From positions 1 through 21,182 of the forward strand of contig JBAXRP010000051.1 of the NCBI GenBank assembly GCA_037131145.1: 21,182 nt of DNA, read 5' to 3'. Origin of the DNA: CAIVAT01 sp037131145 (GTDB lineage Bacteria; Bacteroidota; Bacteroidia; Bacteroidales; FEN-979). The position numbers and the translations under genes were made by a program. Below are positions 1 to 7,335 of the stretch, in pieces (the first letter of the stretch is position 1; each line of letters starts with the position of its first letter). The notes beneath the pieces were generated by a model, which was not told the DNA's origin, ran no database searches, and saw only the letters and a program-made list of their open reading frames with translations.

Positions 1-818
1 ATATATTCTTCAAGATGATAAAATTTTCTGAAAATCCACATCGCAATAATTAACACCGCTGTACCTGAATATACTGCAGCTATTACGAAATATGGCGCAA
101 ATATGGTGCTGTGCCATCCGGGGCGTATTGTCATACCAAAAATCCACGCTAATACAGAGTGAACAAGAACTGCAAGCGGGATAATAATTGCCGACATGAT
201 CGTGAGAGCCCTTTCGAGTAATTTTTTTTGTTCAGGCAATCCGGAATAGGTGGCGGCAAATTTTCTGTAAAAATAGCGTTGCCATTTTGGAATCTTCAAT
301 TCGGTATTGTCGCGGAACAGAGCATAATCCTTTATCAATGCAAGGTAAAGGAAAAGTATGCTACACGACAGGTAAGTTGTAATTGCCACAACATCCCAGA
401 GAATTGGAGATTGGATTCTTCCGTGGGTGAAAATATTGAAAATCCGATCCAGCCTTCCCATTTCTACCAAAATGAAGACCGGACCAATAATAACTGAGAT
501 TACAGTAATCATTTCTGCAATACGGATTATCGGCTTTCTCCATTCAACATGCAGCAGATGAAGAATTCCCGAAATCATGGCTCCGGCGTAACTGATCCCG
601 ATGAAAAAGATAAAGTTTACATCATAAATACCCCAAACAACATAATCCCTCATGCCTGTAACAATCTGTCCTTTGACTAATTGTGTTATAAATGCATAAA
701 TCGCAAAAAGAAATACAAGTAGAAAAAAACTGAATAGGACTTTACGAAGCGCTGATGGTTTGTTACATCGGGAAATTATTTCAACTAATCTTTTTTGTGC
801 AAGTTCCGGTGAATTCAT
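1..818 (-). CDS. NrfD/PsrC-family membrane subunit B, partial (C-terminus outside window)
   Basis: The reading frame is open from an ATG at 818 to the window edge, about 272 residues. It encodes a polytopic membrane protein closely similar to the NrfD-like part of the gene at 3964-6183. Shared segments include VTGMRDYVVWGIY, ISYAGAMISGILHLL, SPILWDVVAITTYLS and HSVLAWIFGMTIRPGWHS. The SP-hydrophobic-WD and RPGWHSTIF segments recall ActC of alternative complex III and PsrC (from memory). The family forms the quinol-binding membrane anchor that exchanges electrons with a periplasmic Fe-S subunit. The gene starts 11 bp after the ferredoxin B stop, so the two are surely co-transcribed as a matched pair. 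No clear Shine-Dalgarno precedes the ATG. Whether this copy also has a C-terminal Ig-like extension cannot be seen. Confidence 0.9.
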   Translation of the reverse strand, partial: MNSPELAQKRLVEIISRCNKPSALRKVLFSFFLLVFLFAIYAFITQLVKGQIVTGMRDYVVWGIYDVNFIFFIGISYAGAMISGILHLLHVEWRKPIIRIAEMITVISVIIGPVFILVEMGRLDRIFNIFTHGRIQSPILWDVVAITTYLSCSILFLYLALIKDYALFRDNTELKIPKWQRYFYRKFAATYSGLPEQKKLLERALTIMSAIIIPLAVLVHSVLAWIFGMTIRPGWHSTIFAPYFVIAAVYSGTAVLIIAMWIFRKFYHLEEY

Positions 819-829
819 AATAAGAGAAT

Positions 830-1789
830 TTAGATTTTAAATTTTTTCAGATGAGCTCTTTTGACCTGATAGGCAGGTTTAATGCTGTCGGGCATATTCT
901 CAAATCCTTCCTCTACCGGGAATCTTCTATCCACAGGTGGCAAATAATAAACATTGGGGCGGGTTCCGAGTTCTTCCATATATCGGTAAGCGGCTTTTTC
1001 CTTTACAAGCTCCGAAAACCGGAAAGATTCCACGCCATTGGTGACAACATCTTCATTTTTATCGCCGAAAAAGTAAACGCCATTCGGGCATGCCGTTACA
1101 CAATCGGGTAAGATGCCGGTAATAAATGAATCGGGGCAAAAATCGCATTTCCCAACAGTGCCTACAACCTGGGGGACGCCTGATGTGGGAGAATATTTTG
1201 CATCCACTTTGAAAGATGGGGCTTTCCAGTTAAATACGCGGGATGAATAGGGACAGGCCGCCATGCAGAATTTACAGCCAATGCAGCGCTGGTTGTCAAC
1301 GAGTACAACTCCGTCGTCGCGTTTGAAAGAAGCGCCAACGGGGCAAACATTAACACATGCGGGAGTATCGCAATGAAAACAGGGTTTTGGCATCCAGTAA
1401 GGGGTGGTATCTTCCGAATCCTGCATCAGAAATACCTTTATCCATTCTTGCCCCGGCTCTAAAAAGTGCATTTTGTTACATGCGTTTACACATGACCGGG
1501 CATTGCGGCATCGCGCGAGGTCAATTACCATTACAAAGTGGCGTCCGGGAATTCCTTTTCTCACTTCTACCGAAGATGGGACGTTGCAACATAAGGCATG
1601 CCCTCTTTCAACTTCCATAAGTTTACCGTCGGCGGTGAGAACTTTTACTTTATCGCCAGGCGCAGGAGGTTCCTGTTCTTTGGTACAAGCTGCCAGTATC
1701 CCTCCCCCCAGAATAGTCCCGGCGGCAATGGAAAAGCCATTTTTTAGAAAGCTCCGGCGTGATGAATCTTTCTTGTTTTTCTTTGACAT
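830..1789 (-). CDS. Tat-exported 4Fe-4S ferredoxin subunit B (NrfC/DsrO/PsrB-like), probable lipoprotein
   Basis: This 319-residue periplasmic electron-transfer subunit is predicted to wire a NrfD-type quinol protein to a redox partner. A twin-arginine signal (SSRRSFLKNG, residues 9-18) is followed by a hydrophobic stretch and a lipobox-like LAAC with Cys35, suggesting a Tat-exported, membrane-anchored lipoprotein. Four cysteine groups follow. Group 1 has C94, C100 and C104, with A97 where a fourth Cys is expected. Group 2 has C137, C140, C145 and C149. Group 3 has C169, C172, C175 and C179. Group 4 has C215, C218, C230 and C234. A conserved segment, VLTADGKLMEVERGH, precedes the Fe-S part. 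It is a paralogue of the protein at 6193-7140. Its cognate NrfD gene follows after 11 bp. The substrate or partner is unknown. Confidence 0.9.
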   Translation of the reverse strand: MSKKNKKDSSRRSFLKNGFSIAAGTILGGGILAACTKEQEPPAPGDKVKVLTADGKLMEVERGHALCCNVPSSVEVRKGIPGRHFVMVIDLARCRNARSCVNACNKMHFLEPGQEWIKVFLMQDSEDTTPYWMPKPCFHCDTPACVNVCPVGASFKRDDGVVLVDNQRCIGCKFCMAACPYSSRVFNWKAPSFKVDAKYSPTSGVPQVVGTVGKCDFCPDSFITGILPDCVTACPNGVYFFGDKNEDVVTNGVESFRFSELVKEKAAYRYMEELGTRPNVYYLPPVDRRFPVEEGFENMPDSIKPAYQVKRAHLKKFKI

Positions 1790-1828
1790 ACAAATTTTAT
1801 TGGTTAAGGAAAGAGGATGGCAATTGAA

Positions 1829-3502
1829 TCACAAAGCCCCTGACTGTGATTTTTTCCGCACTTTTTTTGTAAAATACAAGGAGGCTCCAAGCGAAATTGC
1901 GGCGAGGAAAAGGAAAGCCAGCGTTCTGTATCCGGTTTCAAGGTGCGACAAGTCGACAAAAAACAGGTAAAATCCTGTAAACAGAACAGTTGCTATAGCC
2001 ATCCACCGATATTTGATGTTCTTCAGTATCAGACTCATTACAAAATAAAAAACGGCAGCGCCCGTCCAGGAGAGGGTGACGTATTGTTTTGGCGCTACAT
2101 GGTAAAGCGCAAACAGCATTGAAAAGAAAAGGGTAATCATGTAAGTATTCCTGATAAACTCGGTTTTAAGCGTTAGTCGTTCCTTTTTCCAGTTGATAAC
2201 CCGTGCGCTGACGAATGCCGTTACAACAAAGGCGAAATTCACTTTATCCACCGAGTGATAAAATGCCAGATATATTATAAGAATTCCGACAAACAGAATT
2301 GTATTCATAACCACGATGATTTTTGAGCGGAACCACAGCGCCCAAGAAACTACCAACAAGCTTTGCAGGGCAAGCAGCCATAAGGCGTCAGGAAGTTTCG
2401 AATAGCCATACACGGCTACGCTCAGAGCCATAAAACTGTATATGGCAAAGAATGCAGGATCGAATATCCGTTTTGTCCTGTATTTCAGAAATATTGAATA
2501 GACCAGGCATAAAGCAGAGATCATGGAAAAAATCCAGACATAACCCGCTGAATAATATGAAGCGATTACTGATAAAAGAACAACAGAAAAACTCATTCCA
2601 TTGATAAGAATAGTTGCAGGATAAACGCTGTTGGGAAACTTTCCTTCCTGCCTTATCATCGGAATGACGGAAAAAATAGCGCCATATAAAAACAGGGATA
2701 CAAGGTTGAAAGTATGTGTTGCAAACGCCCCAATTGGGTTGCCCATGATTGGGTTGTTAAGCAGCCAGATACTTTGTGAAGCGTAAACCAGAATCATTGA
2801 AGCAATCAAAAGCCGCTGCCAGCCAAATCGGAAAAAAAGGAATACCGATAAACCTGCCGTGATGATTATAAGCGGCAAACTGACAAATGTAGCGTCTGCG
2901 AACAATGCTGTTGCAAGCGATAAAATCAAGGCAATTACAGCCTGTAATTCAGAATTTCGCCGGATCGCATAATAACATTGTATGCAAACTACCGCAAACA
3001 GCATAAATAAAACAACGCCTTTTACCGGAATTACTGGTTGAGCAATGAAAAAATACAAACGCAGAGTAATGTAATAAACCAGTAAGTGGGCGCTTATATT
3101 CAGCAGGAATGAAAGATGAGTAAAAGAATTTCTGAGATACCAACTCAGGAAAAACACTCCGGCTACCGCCGAATAACCTACTATACTTGCCAAAGGACCA
3201 TTCAGGTAGTTTCTGGCTAAGTTCGACAGAAATGCGATACCGAAAAGTAACACCAGGCTGCCAAACCATGCCAGTCCATATTCAAAGATGTTCGACTCAA
3301 TCAAACCCTTGTCAACGAGAACATCCTCGTTGGTGTTGCTAACGGTATGTTCAGTTTGGTATCTGCCCGCGCGGGCAGATGCCAAACTCTGAACAGCGCC
3401 GTCAAGTTGTCCTTCAATCTTGTCAATCCTGATTTCAAGCGAATTAACCTTTTCAAGCAATTCACTAATGACGACCGATTGATCCTGGGTTTCCTGAGGC
3501 AT
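1829..3502 (-). CDS. Polytopic membrane protein, DUF2339-like, in respiratory operon
   Basis: About 557 residues from the preferred start. Residues 12-33 look like a coiled coil (LLEKVNSLEIRIDKIEGQL). A short polar linker follows, and from about residue 75 there are roughly 14 hydrophobic segments to a basic C-terminus. This layout, the glycine-containing first membrane segment and the C-terminal DLSHLETGYRTLAFLFLAA segment resemble DUF2339 proteins, whose function is unknown to me. An upstream in-frame ATG at 3556 would overlap the cytochrome gene. The ATG at 3502 has an AAGGA six bases before it and leaves an 11-bp gap, so it is preferred. The linker residues SLASARAGRYQT are encoded by a large palindrome. 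The location suggests a role in assembly or function of the neighbouring redox complex, but this is inference. Confidence 0.65.
   Translation of the reverse strand: MPQETQDQSVVISELLEKVNSLEIRIDKIEGQLDGAVQSLASARAGRYQTEHTVSNTNEDVLVDKGLIESNIFEYGLAWFGSLVLLFGIAFLSNLARNYLNGPLASIVGYSAVAGVFFLSWYLRNSFTHLSFLLNISAHLLVYYITLRLYFFIAQPVIPVKGVVLFMLFAVVCIQCYYAIRRNSELQAVIALILSLATALFADATFVSLPLIIITAGLSVFLFFRFGWQRLLIASMILVYASQSIWLLNNPIMGNPIGAFATHTFNLVSLFLYGAIFSVIPMIRQEGKFPNSVYPATILINGMSFSVVLLSVIASYYSAGYVWIFSMISALCLVYSIFLKYRTKRIFDPAFFAIYSFMALSVAVYGYSKLPDALWLLALQSLLVVSWALWFRSKIIVVMNTILFVGILIIYLAFYHSVDKVNFAFVVTAFVSARVINWKKERLTLKTEFIRNTYMITLFFSMLFALYHVAPKQYVTLSWTGAAVFYFVMSLILKNIKYRWMAIATVLFTGFYLFFVDLSHLETGYRTLAFLFLAAISLGASLYFTKKVRKKSQSGAL
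3355..3386. repeat. Near-perfect 32-bp palindrome inside a coding sequence
   Basis: The two 16-base arms, TTTGGTATCTGCCCGC and GCGGGCAGATGCCAAA, meet with no loop and differ at one pair (T3360 against G3381). Two more pairs extend the stem. Beyond them TTC at 3350-3352 can pair with GAA at 3391-3393 after a 2-base bulge. The element is G+C-rich in an AT-rich context. It is in frame and encodes SARAGR on either strand, as expected of a palindrome. It looks like an interspersed palindromic element inserted in the flexible linker of the DUF2339-like gene. Confidence 0.75.
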
Positions 3503-3507
3503 GATAA

Positions 3508-3512
3508 TCCTT
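3508..3512 (-). promoter_or_regulatory. Ribosome binding site deciding the start of the DUF2339-like gene
   Basis: On the minus strand AAGGA lies five bases before the ATG at 3502. The competing ATG at 3556 would place translation inside the cytochrome c gene. This favours the shorter protein. Confidence 0.6.
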
Positions 3513-3513
3513 A

Positions 3514-3933
3514 TTATTTTGCAGCCATTGTGCGGAGATAATAGACGATGCTCCACCGTCCGTTATCTTCCGGTATCAGTTTTTTAAACGAGGGCATCTT
3601 CCCTTTTCCTTCTGTCATCTGAAAGAAAATTTCTCCATCAGCCTGCGCCTGGAATTTTTTAGTTGAAAAGTCGCTGCAAGTCACTTCGAGGCTGGCTGCC
3701 TTGGGTCCATCGCCCAATCCTGCGCTGCCATGACAAGATTTGCAGTGTTTTGCATAAAGATCTTTCCCTTCCGACACAGCTTCTTTACCTGCCGCTACCG
3801 GGTTTTTCATAGTTTTAAACTTTGCGGGAACATTCCATGCCGCCGCTGTTTGCGCCTGAATATTGCTGCTGAACGAATAAATTAGGAACATTCCAAGTGA
3901 AATGACCATTAACCTGATTTGAACTGATTTCAT
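3514..3933 (-). CDS. Periplasmic monoheme class I cytochrome c
   Basis: This 139-residue protein has a Sec signal peptide (residues 1 to about 28, ending NIQAQ) and one heme attachment motif, CKSCH, at residues 64-68. A likely axial methionine is M113 in GKMPSF. The C-terminal helix segment GRWSIVYYLRTMA is typical of small cytochromes c of the cbb3/cytochrome_C type. It should carry electrons in the periplasm between the NrfD/ferredoxin membrane modules and a downstream reductase or oxidase, analogous to the monoheme subunit ActE of alternative complex III. A strong GGAGG lies four bases before the ATG. The gene sits between the fused NrfD gene (30-bp gap) and the DUF2339-like gene (11-bp gap), which supports one operon. 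Confidence 0.9.
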   Translation of the reverse strand: MKSVQIRLMVISLGMFLIYSFSSNIQAQTAAAWNVPAKFKTMKNPVAAGKEAVSEGKDLYAKHCKSCHGSAGLGDGPKAASLEVTCSDFSTKKFQAQADGEIFFQMTEGKGKMPSFKKLIPEDNGRWSIVYYLRTMAAK

Positions 3934-3963
3934 AAAACCTCCATTTTTAGTTGTTGTGAATAA

Positions 3964-6183
3964 TTATGATTTGCCGAGATGACGAATTCTGAAAATAGTG
4001 AAAATAACATACATGTAATGAAACCACACAAGCGAAAGCAATACTATGAGGGTATAAACCATCCACAGCGGAGCGTCGGTATCGCCCAATCCCCGTTTTA
4101 TGACTTTTACCGGAGGTAAAGGTTTCCCCCAGTTGATTGTGCCGCTTACCTCAACATTCCCATAAATTTCATTTTCTTCCACTTTTGCCACGATGGTCAG
4201 ATATCCAAGTTGGTTGCCGGGAATTGACGTCGGAAATTCCAGGCTGGTTGTACCATTTTCTATTGCAGCTTGTCCGACTTTCAGTAAACTGAAGGTTCGG
4301 GGAACATAAAATTGAATATCTAATTTTTCAACCGGAACCCATTGATTGTCTTTTCCGGGTTCAAAAGCTTTCAGGCTAACCATTTTTTCACCATCCTTCT
4401 GAAAAAATGTCACCTCCATTCGCAAAGGCTTCATGGTTGTAACCGATGATGATTTGTCGTATTTGTCTTTTCCGGAAAATGACGCTTCAAATGAATAAAT
4501 TCCATTATCTCCGCCGGTATTGAGAACATCTTCGGGAATAGCGATAGTTACTTTGCCTTTCTCATTTGTAAGCGCCGCGCTGATGGGTTTTTCTGTTTTG
4601 CCTTGAAGCGATTTGAAATTTATCTCCATTCCTTCAAGGGGAAGGTACATCCCGGAAACCTTTGCACGCAAAGTAGCGGTAAGGTTTTGGACAGAATCAA
4701 CATGGAAATACTCAAGTTTCAAAACAGTTTTAACAGGCTCTTCTCCCTGCGCCATAACTCTGGGCGTTAATGCAAGCATAAGCAGGATAATAATTCCTGT
4801 TGCAACAACGTCGCTATTTTTGCGCTCTTTGATCACCTTTTTCATCTGTTTTTCAAATACGATTTTCCTTAGCCTCGAATAGTCTTTTTCTTCACCGGTT
4901 CTTACGATCGGGATGATTGGGATAAATTTAGAAAAGAGATAGAAAAGCAGAATAAACATAGCGATACCGGCGAAAGTAAGCGACCATTCAACCCAGGTAG
5001 CCGAATAGTGGACAAATTCGGGACGCAAGTCATGGATAGGAAGCAACGGGGATTCAAGTGTTGGGATGATTATCAGATATCGTTTTACCCAAAGCGCAAG
5101 TACGGCAATAGCGCCGGCAAAGGCAATAGAATTGATGTTGCGGAATTTTGGAACGGTTACGATAATAATGGGAACCAGCACCCCCACAAAAACTGCATAT
5201 ACAAACAGCGACCAGTACTCGGTGGGGTTAAAAAGTTTGTGCAATACTTCCATATCCCATTTGATGGAACCATACCAACTCGTAAGGTATTCGCTGAAGG
5301 TAAAATAGCCGTACATGGCGCCCAGAACGATCATTATAAGACCGAGATAATTGAAATGAATCTTTGTGATTTGCGATTCGAGGCTGTAAACTTTTCTGAA
5401 AACCCACATGACTACAATCAGAACGCCGGTACCTGAATATACTGCGGCTATTACGAAATATGGGGCAAAGATTGTGCTGTGCCAACCCGGACGAAGCGTC
5501 ATTCCGAAAATCCAGGCAAGAACCGAGTGAACCAGAATAGCGAGCGGAATGATTACAATTGACAACAGATCGGTTGCTACATTCAATAACTCCTTTTGCT
5601 TTGTGGTATCCTGGTATCTCATTGATAAAAATTTGTAAATGGGATTACGCCAGGTGGCTTTTTTTACAGGGTTATCCCTCAGAATGGCAAGGTCGCGGAT
5701 CATGGCAAGATAGAGAAAAATGATACTGCCTGAAAGATAAGTGGTAATGGCGATAACATCCCAAATGATCGGAGACTGGATTCTGCCGAAAAGCATTAAG
5801 TTCGGCAAACGGTCGAGCCGACCGATACACAATAATATATATGACGGACCGATCATTGTGGAGATCACCGTGATCATTTCAGCCATACGGATAATCGGCG
5901 TCCTCCAGGGAACCCGCAGCAAGTGAAGTATCCCGGAAATCAAAGCGCCGGCGTAACTAATGCCGATAAAAAAGATAAAATTGACAATATATAATCCCCA
6001 AACTACATTGTCGCGCATACCGGTTACGATATGTCCATCCGCTATTTGGGTGTATAACGCAAATATGCCAAACCCTATAACTAGTAAGAGAAAGACAATA
6101 AGGGCAACGCCCATTTTACTCATTTTCTCAAGCTGAGGTTTAAACGCTTTAAGATTTTGCTGTGTTTTTTCGTCCTCGTACAT
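3964..6183 (-). CDS. NrfD/ActC-like quinol membrane subunit A fused to a periplasmic Ig-like domain
   Basis: This 739-residue protein is far longer than the usual 380-480 of NrfD/PsrC/ActC proteins. Residues about 22-425 form the polytopic NrfD core, with motifs AGALISGILHLL, PIIRMAEMITVIS, SPIIWDVIAITTYL and RPGWHSTIFAPYF. A basic cytoplasmic-looking stretch (434-455) leads to a hydrophobic segment (458-474) ending PRVMAQGEE, which reads like a signal peptide. Residues about 480-700 are beta-rich and Ig/CNA-like, without cysteines. A last membrane helix spans 706-730, with a basic tail. The NrfD part should bind menaquinol and pair with ferredoxin A, whose gene ends 9 bp upstream. The start at 6183 has an AAGGA. 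An internal ATG at 4845 has no good Shine-Dalgarno, so a true fusion is favoured over two genes. Confidence 0.88.
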   Translation of the reverse strand: MYEDEKTQQNLKAFKPQLEKMSKMGVALIVFLLLVIGFGIFALYTQIADGHIVTGMRDNVVWGLYIVNFIFFIGISYAGALISGILHLLRVPWRTPIIRMAEMITVISTMIGPSYILLCIGRLDRLPNLMLFGRIQSPIIWDVIAITTYLSGSIIFLYLAMIRDLAILRDNPVKKATWRNPIYKFLSMRYQDTTKQKELLNVATDLLSIVIIPLAILVHSVLAWIFGMTLRPGWHSTIFAPYFVIAAVYSGTGVLIVVMWVFRKVYSLESQITKIHFNYLGLIMIVLGAMYGYFTFSEYLTSWYGSIKWDMEVLHKLFNPTEYWSLFVYAVFVGVLVPIIIVTVPKFRNINSIAFAGAIAVLALWVKRYLIIIPTLESPLLPIHDLRPEFVHYSATWVEWSLTFAGIAMFILLFYLFSKFIPIIPIVRTGEEKDYSRLRKIVFEKQMKKVIKERKNSDVVATGIIILLMLALTPRVMAQGEEPVKTVLKLEYFHVDSVQNLTATLRAKVSGMYLPLEGMEINFKSLQGKTEKPISAALTNEKGKVTIAIPEDVLNTGGDNGIYSFEASFSGKDKYDKSSSVTTMKPLRMEVTFFQKDGEKMVSLKAFEPGKDNQWVPVEKLDIQFYVPRTFSLLKVGQAAIENGTTSLEFPTSIPGNQLGYLTIVAKVEENEIYGNVEVSGTINWGKPLPPVKVIKRGLGDTDAPLWMVYTLIVLLSLVWFHYMYVIFTIFRIRHLGKS

Positions 6184-6192
6184 AGTTCCTTT

Positions 6193-7140
6193 TTATTCAG
6201 TTATATTGGCTTCTGTTTTATAAAGGGCAATTTCCTCTTCGCTCAATCCTTCGAATCCTACGGTATAATCAAATGCACGGTCAACGGCAGGAAGATAATA
6301 TACGCTGGGTTCGGTGCCGAGCTCCTCCATAAAGCGGTAAGCTGCTCTTGCAGCTATTAATTCGCTGAACCTTACTGTGTCAGTTCCGTTTGTAACCGAA
6401 TCCTCGTTTCTGTCGCCATAATAAAATACTCCGTTTGGACAAGAGCTGACGCATGATGGCAATTCCCCTTTTCTGACCATATCGGGGCAGAAATCACATT
6501 TGCTTACAGTTCCAATTTTAGGAGGGGAACTGGTTTCAGGAGAGTAAGCCGCCTGGTTAATACTCTTATTCAATTTTGGCTCTTCCCAATTGAAAACCCT
6601 CGATGAATATGGGCAGGCAGCCATACAGAACTTACAGCCAATGCAGCGGTCGTTATCAATAAGCACTATTCCGTCGGAACGTTTAAAGGTGGCGCCAACA
6701 GGACAAACCTTTACACATGGCGGGTTATTGCAGTGAAGGCAGGGTTTAGGAAACCAAAATGGAGACATCTCATCGGAGTCGCGCATCAGGTAAAATTTGA
6801 TCCATTCCATGTGAGGCGGCAGGTGATGCATCTTCTGACAACCCTGGAGGCATTTTCTTGCATTCCGGCATTTAGCAAGGTCAATTACCATTACCATTTT
6901 CTTATCAGGCAATCCCTCCCTTGCCTCCAGGTTTCCGGCAGGTTGACAGCAAACATGTCCTTTGTCAACCTCTACAAGTTTTCCATCGGGAGTTAGTAAT
7001 TTTATCTTCTCGCCGGTCTCTTTATTTTCACCGCCTGCTATAGAGGATAGAACGCTTCCTCCGGTGGCAATCAAAGCTGTTGCCCCAGCAGCTATTCCAA
7101 GTTTAAGGAAATTTCTACGATTTGATGAGCTACTTTTCAT
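6193..7140 (-). CDS. Tat-exported 4Fe-4S ferredoxin subunit A (NrfC/DsrO/PsrB-like)
   Basis: First gene of the operon, 315 residues. A twin-arginine signal (NRRNFLKLG, residues 7-15) and hydrophobic stretch direct folded, cofactor-loaded export. Unlike its paralogue it has no lipobox. Group 1 is C91, A94, C97 and C101, so Ala again replaces the second Cys. Group 2 is C134, C137, C142 and C146. Group 3 is C166, C169, C172 and C176. Group 4 is C215, C218, C230 and C234. The conserved segment LLTPDGKLVEVDKGH precedes the Fe-S domain, and CPNGVFYYGDRNED follows group 4. The protein should pass electrons between the NrfD-like protein encoded 9 bp downstream and a periplasmic partner such as the cytochrome c. 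The ATG follows a TAGCTTTG promoter box by 28 bases. Confidence 0.92.
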   Translation of the reverse strand: MKSSSSNRRNFLKLGIAAGATALIATGGSVLSSIAGGENKETGEKIKLLTPDGKLVEVDKGHVCCQPAGNLEAREGLPDKKMVMVIDLAKCRNARKCLQGCQKMHHLPPHMEWIKFYLMRDSDEMSPFWFPKPCLHCNNPPCVKVCPVGATFKRSDGIVLIDNDRCIGCKFCMAACPYSSRVFNWEEPKLNKSINQAAYSPETSSPPKIGTVSKCDFCPDMVRKGELPSCVSSCPNGVFYYGDRNEDSVTNGTDTVRFSELIAARAAYRFMEELGTEPSVYYLPAVDRAFDYTVGFEGLSEEEIALYKTEANITE

Positions 7141-7168
7141 ACGGAAAGTGTTCGTGGTTTCAAAGCGC

Positions 7169-7176
7169 CAAAGCTA
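7169..7176 (-). promoter_or_regulatory. Putative -7 promoter box (TAGCTTTG) for the respiratory operon
   Basis: On the minus strand TAGCTTTG matches the Bacteroidetes -7 consensus TAnnTTTG exactly. It is placed 28 bases before the ferredoxin A ATG. No convincing TTTG -33 box was found about 20 bases upstream, which may mean the promoter depends on an activator such as the divergent Fnr-like protein. Confidence 0.5.
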
Positions 7177-7210
7177 CCTGTATATATATTAACTACTTGT
7201 AATATAACCT

Positions 7211-7222
7211 GTCATAATTGAC
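7211..7222. promoter_or_regulatory. Small dyad GTCA-N4-TGAC in the divergent intergenic region
   Basis: GTCATAATTGAC is an inverted repeat of four bases with a four-base spacer. Its centre lies about 44 bases upstream of the TAGCTTTG box. That position would suit an activator site, but the half-site is short and no known consensus matches it. Confidence 0.25.
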
Positions 7223-7275
7223 GTTTTAAATAGGAAATCTTATGTTTAATAAATGGAATTAAACTTTGATAAAGA

Positions 7276-7289
7276 CTGACATATATCAA
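7276..7289. promoter_or_regulatory. FNR-box-like dyad upstream of the Crp/Fnr gene
   Basis: CTGACATATATCAA matches 8 of the 10 defined bases of the FNR consensus TTGAT-N4-ATCAA. It lies 46 bases before the regulator ATG and over 130 bases before the ferredoxin A ATG. It could serve autoregulation or joint control of both directions. Confidence 0.4.
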
Positions 7290-7335
7290 TATTTTATTAC
7301 TTTTATGCACTGATATATTTTGAAGCTCCTCCCAA

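Noticed and set aside
1404..1970. A 188-residue plus-strand open frame
   Set aside because: It is antisense to ferredoxin B and the end of the DUF2339-like gene and has no domain or start signal.
3503..3556. Longer start (ATG at 3556) for the DUF2339-like gene
   Set aside because: It would overlap the cytochrome c coding end, while the ATG at 3502 has an AAGGA at proper distance and begins the natural coiled-coil N-terminus.
3964..4845. A separate secreted protein gene starting at the internal ATG 4845
   Set aside because: The frame is continuous with the NrfD core and there is no Shine-Dalgarno. A fusion is simpler, although the signal-like helix keeps the question open.
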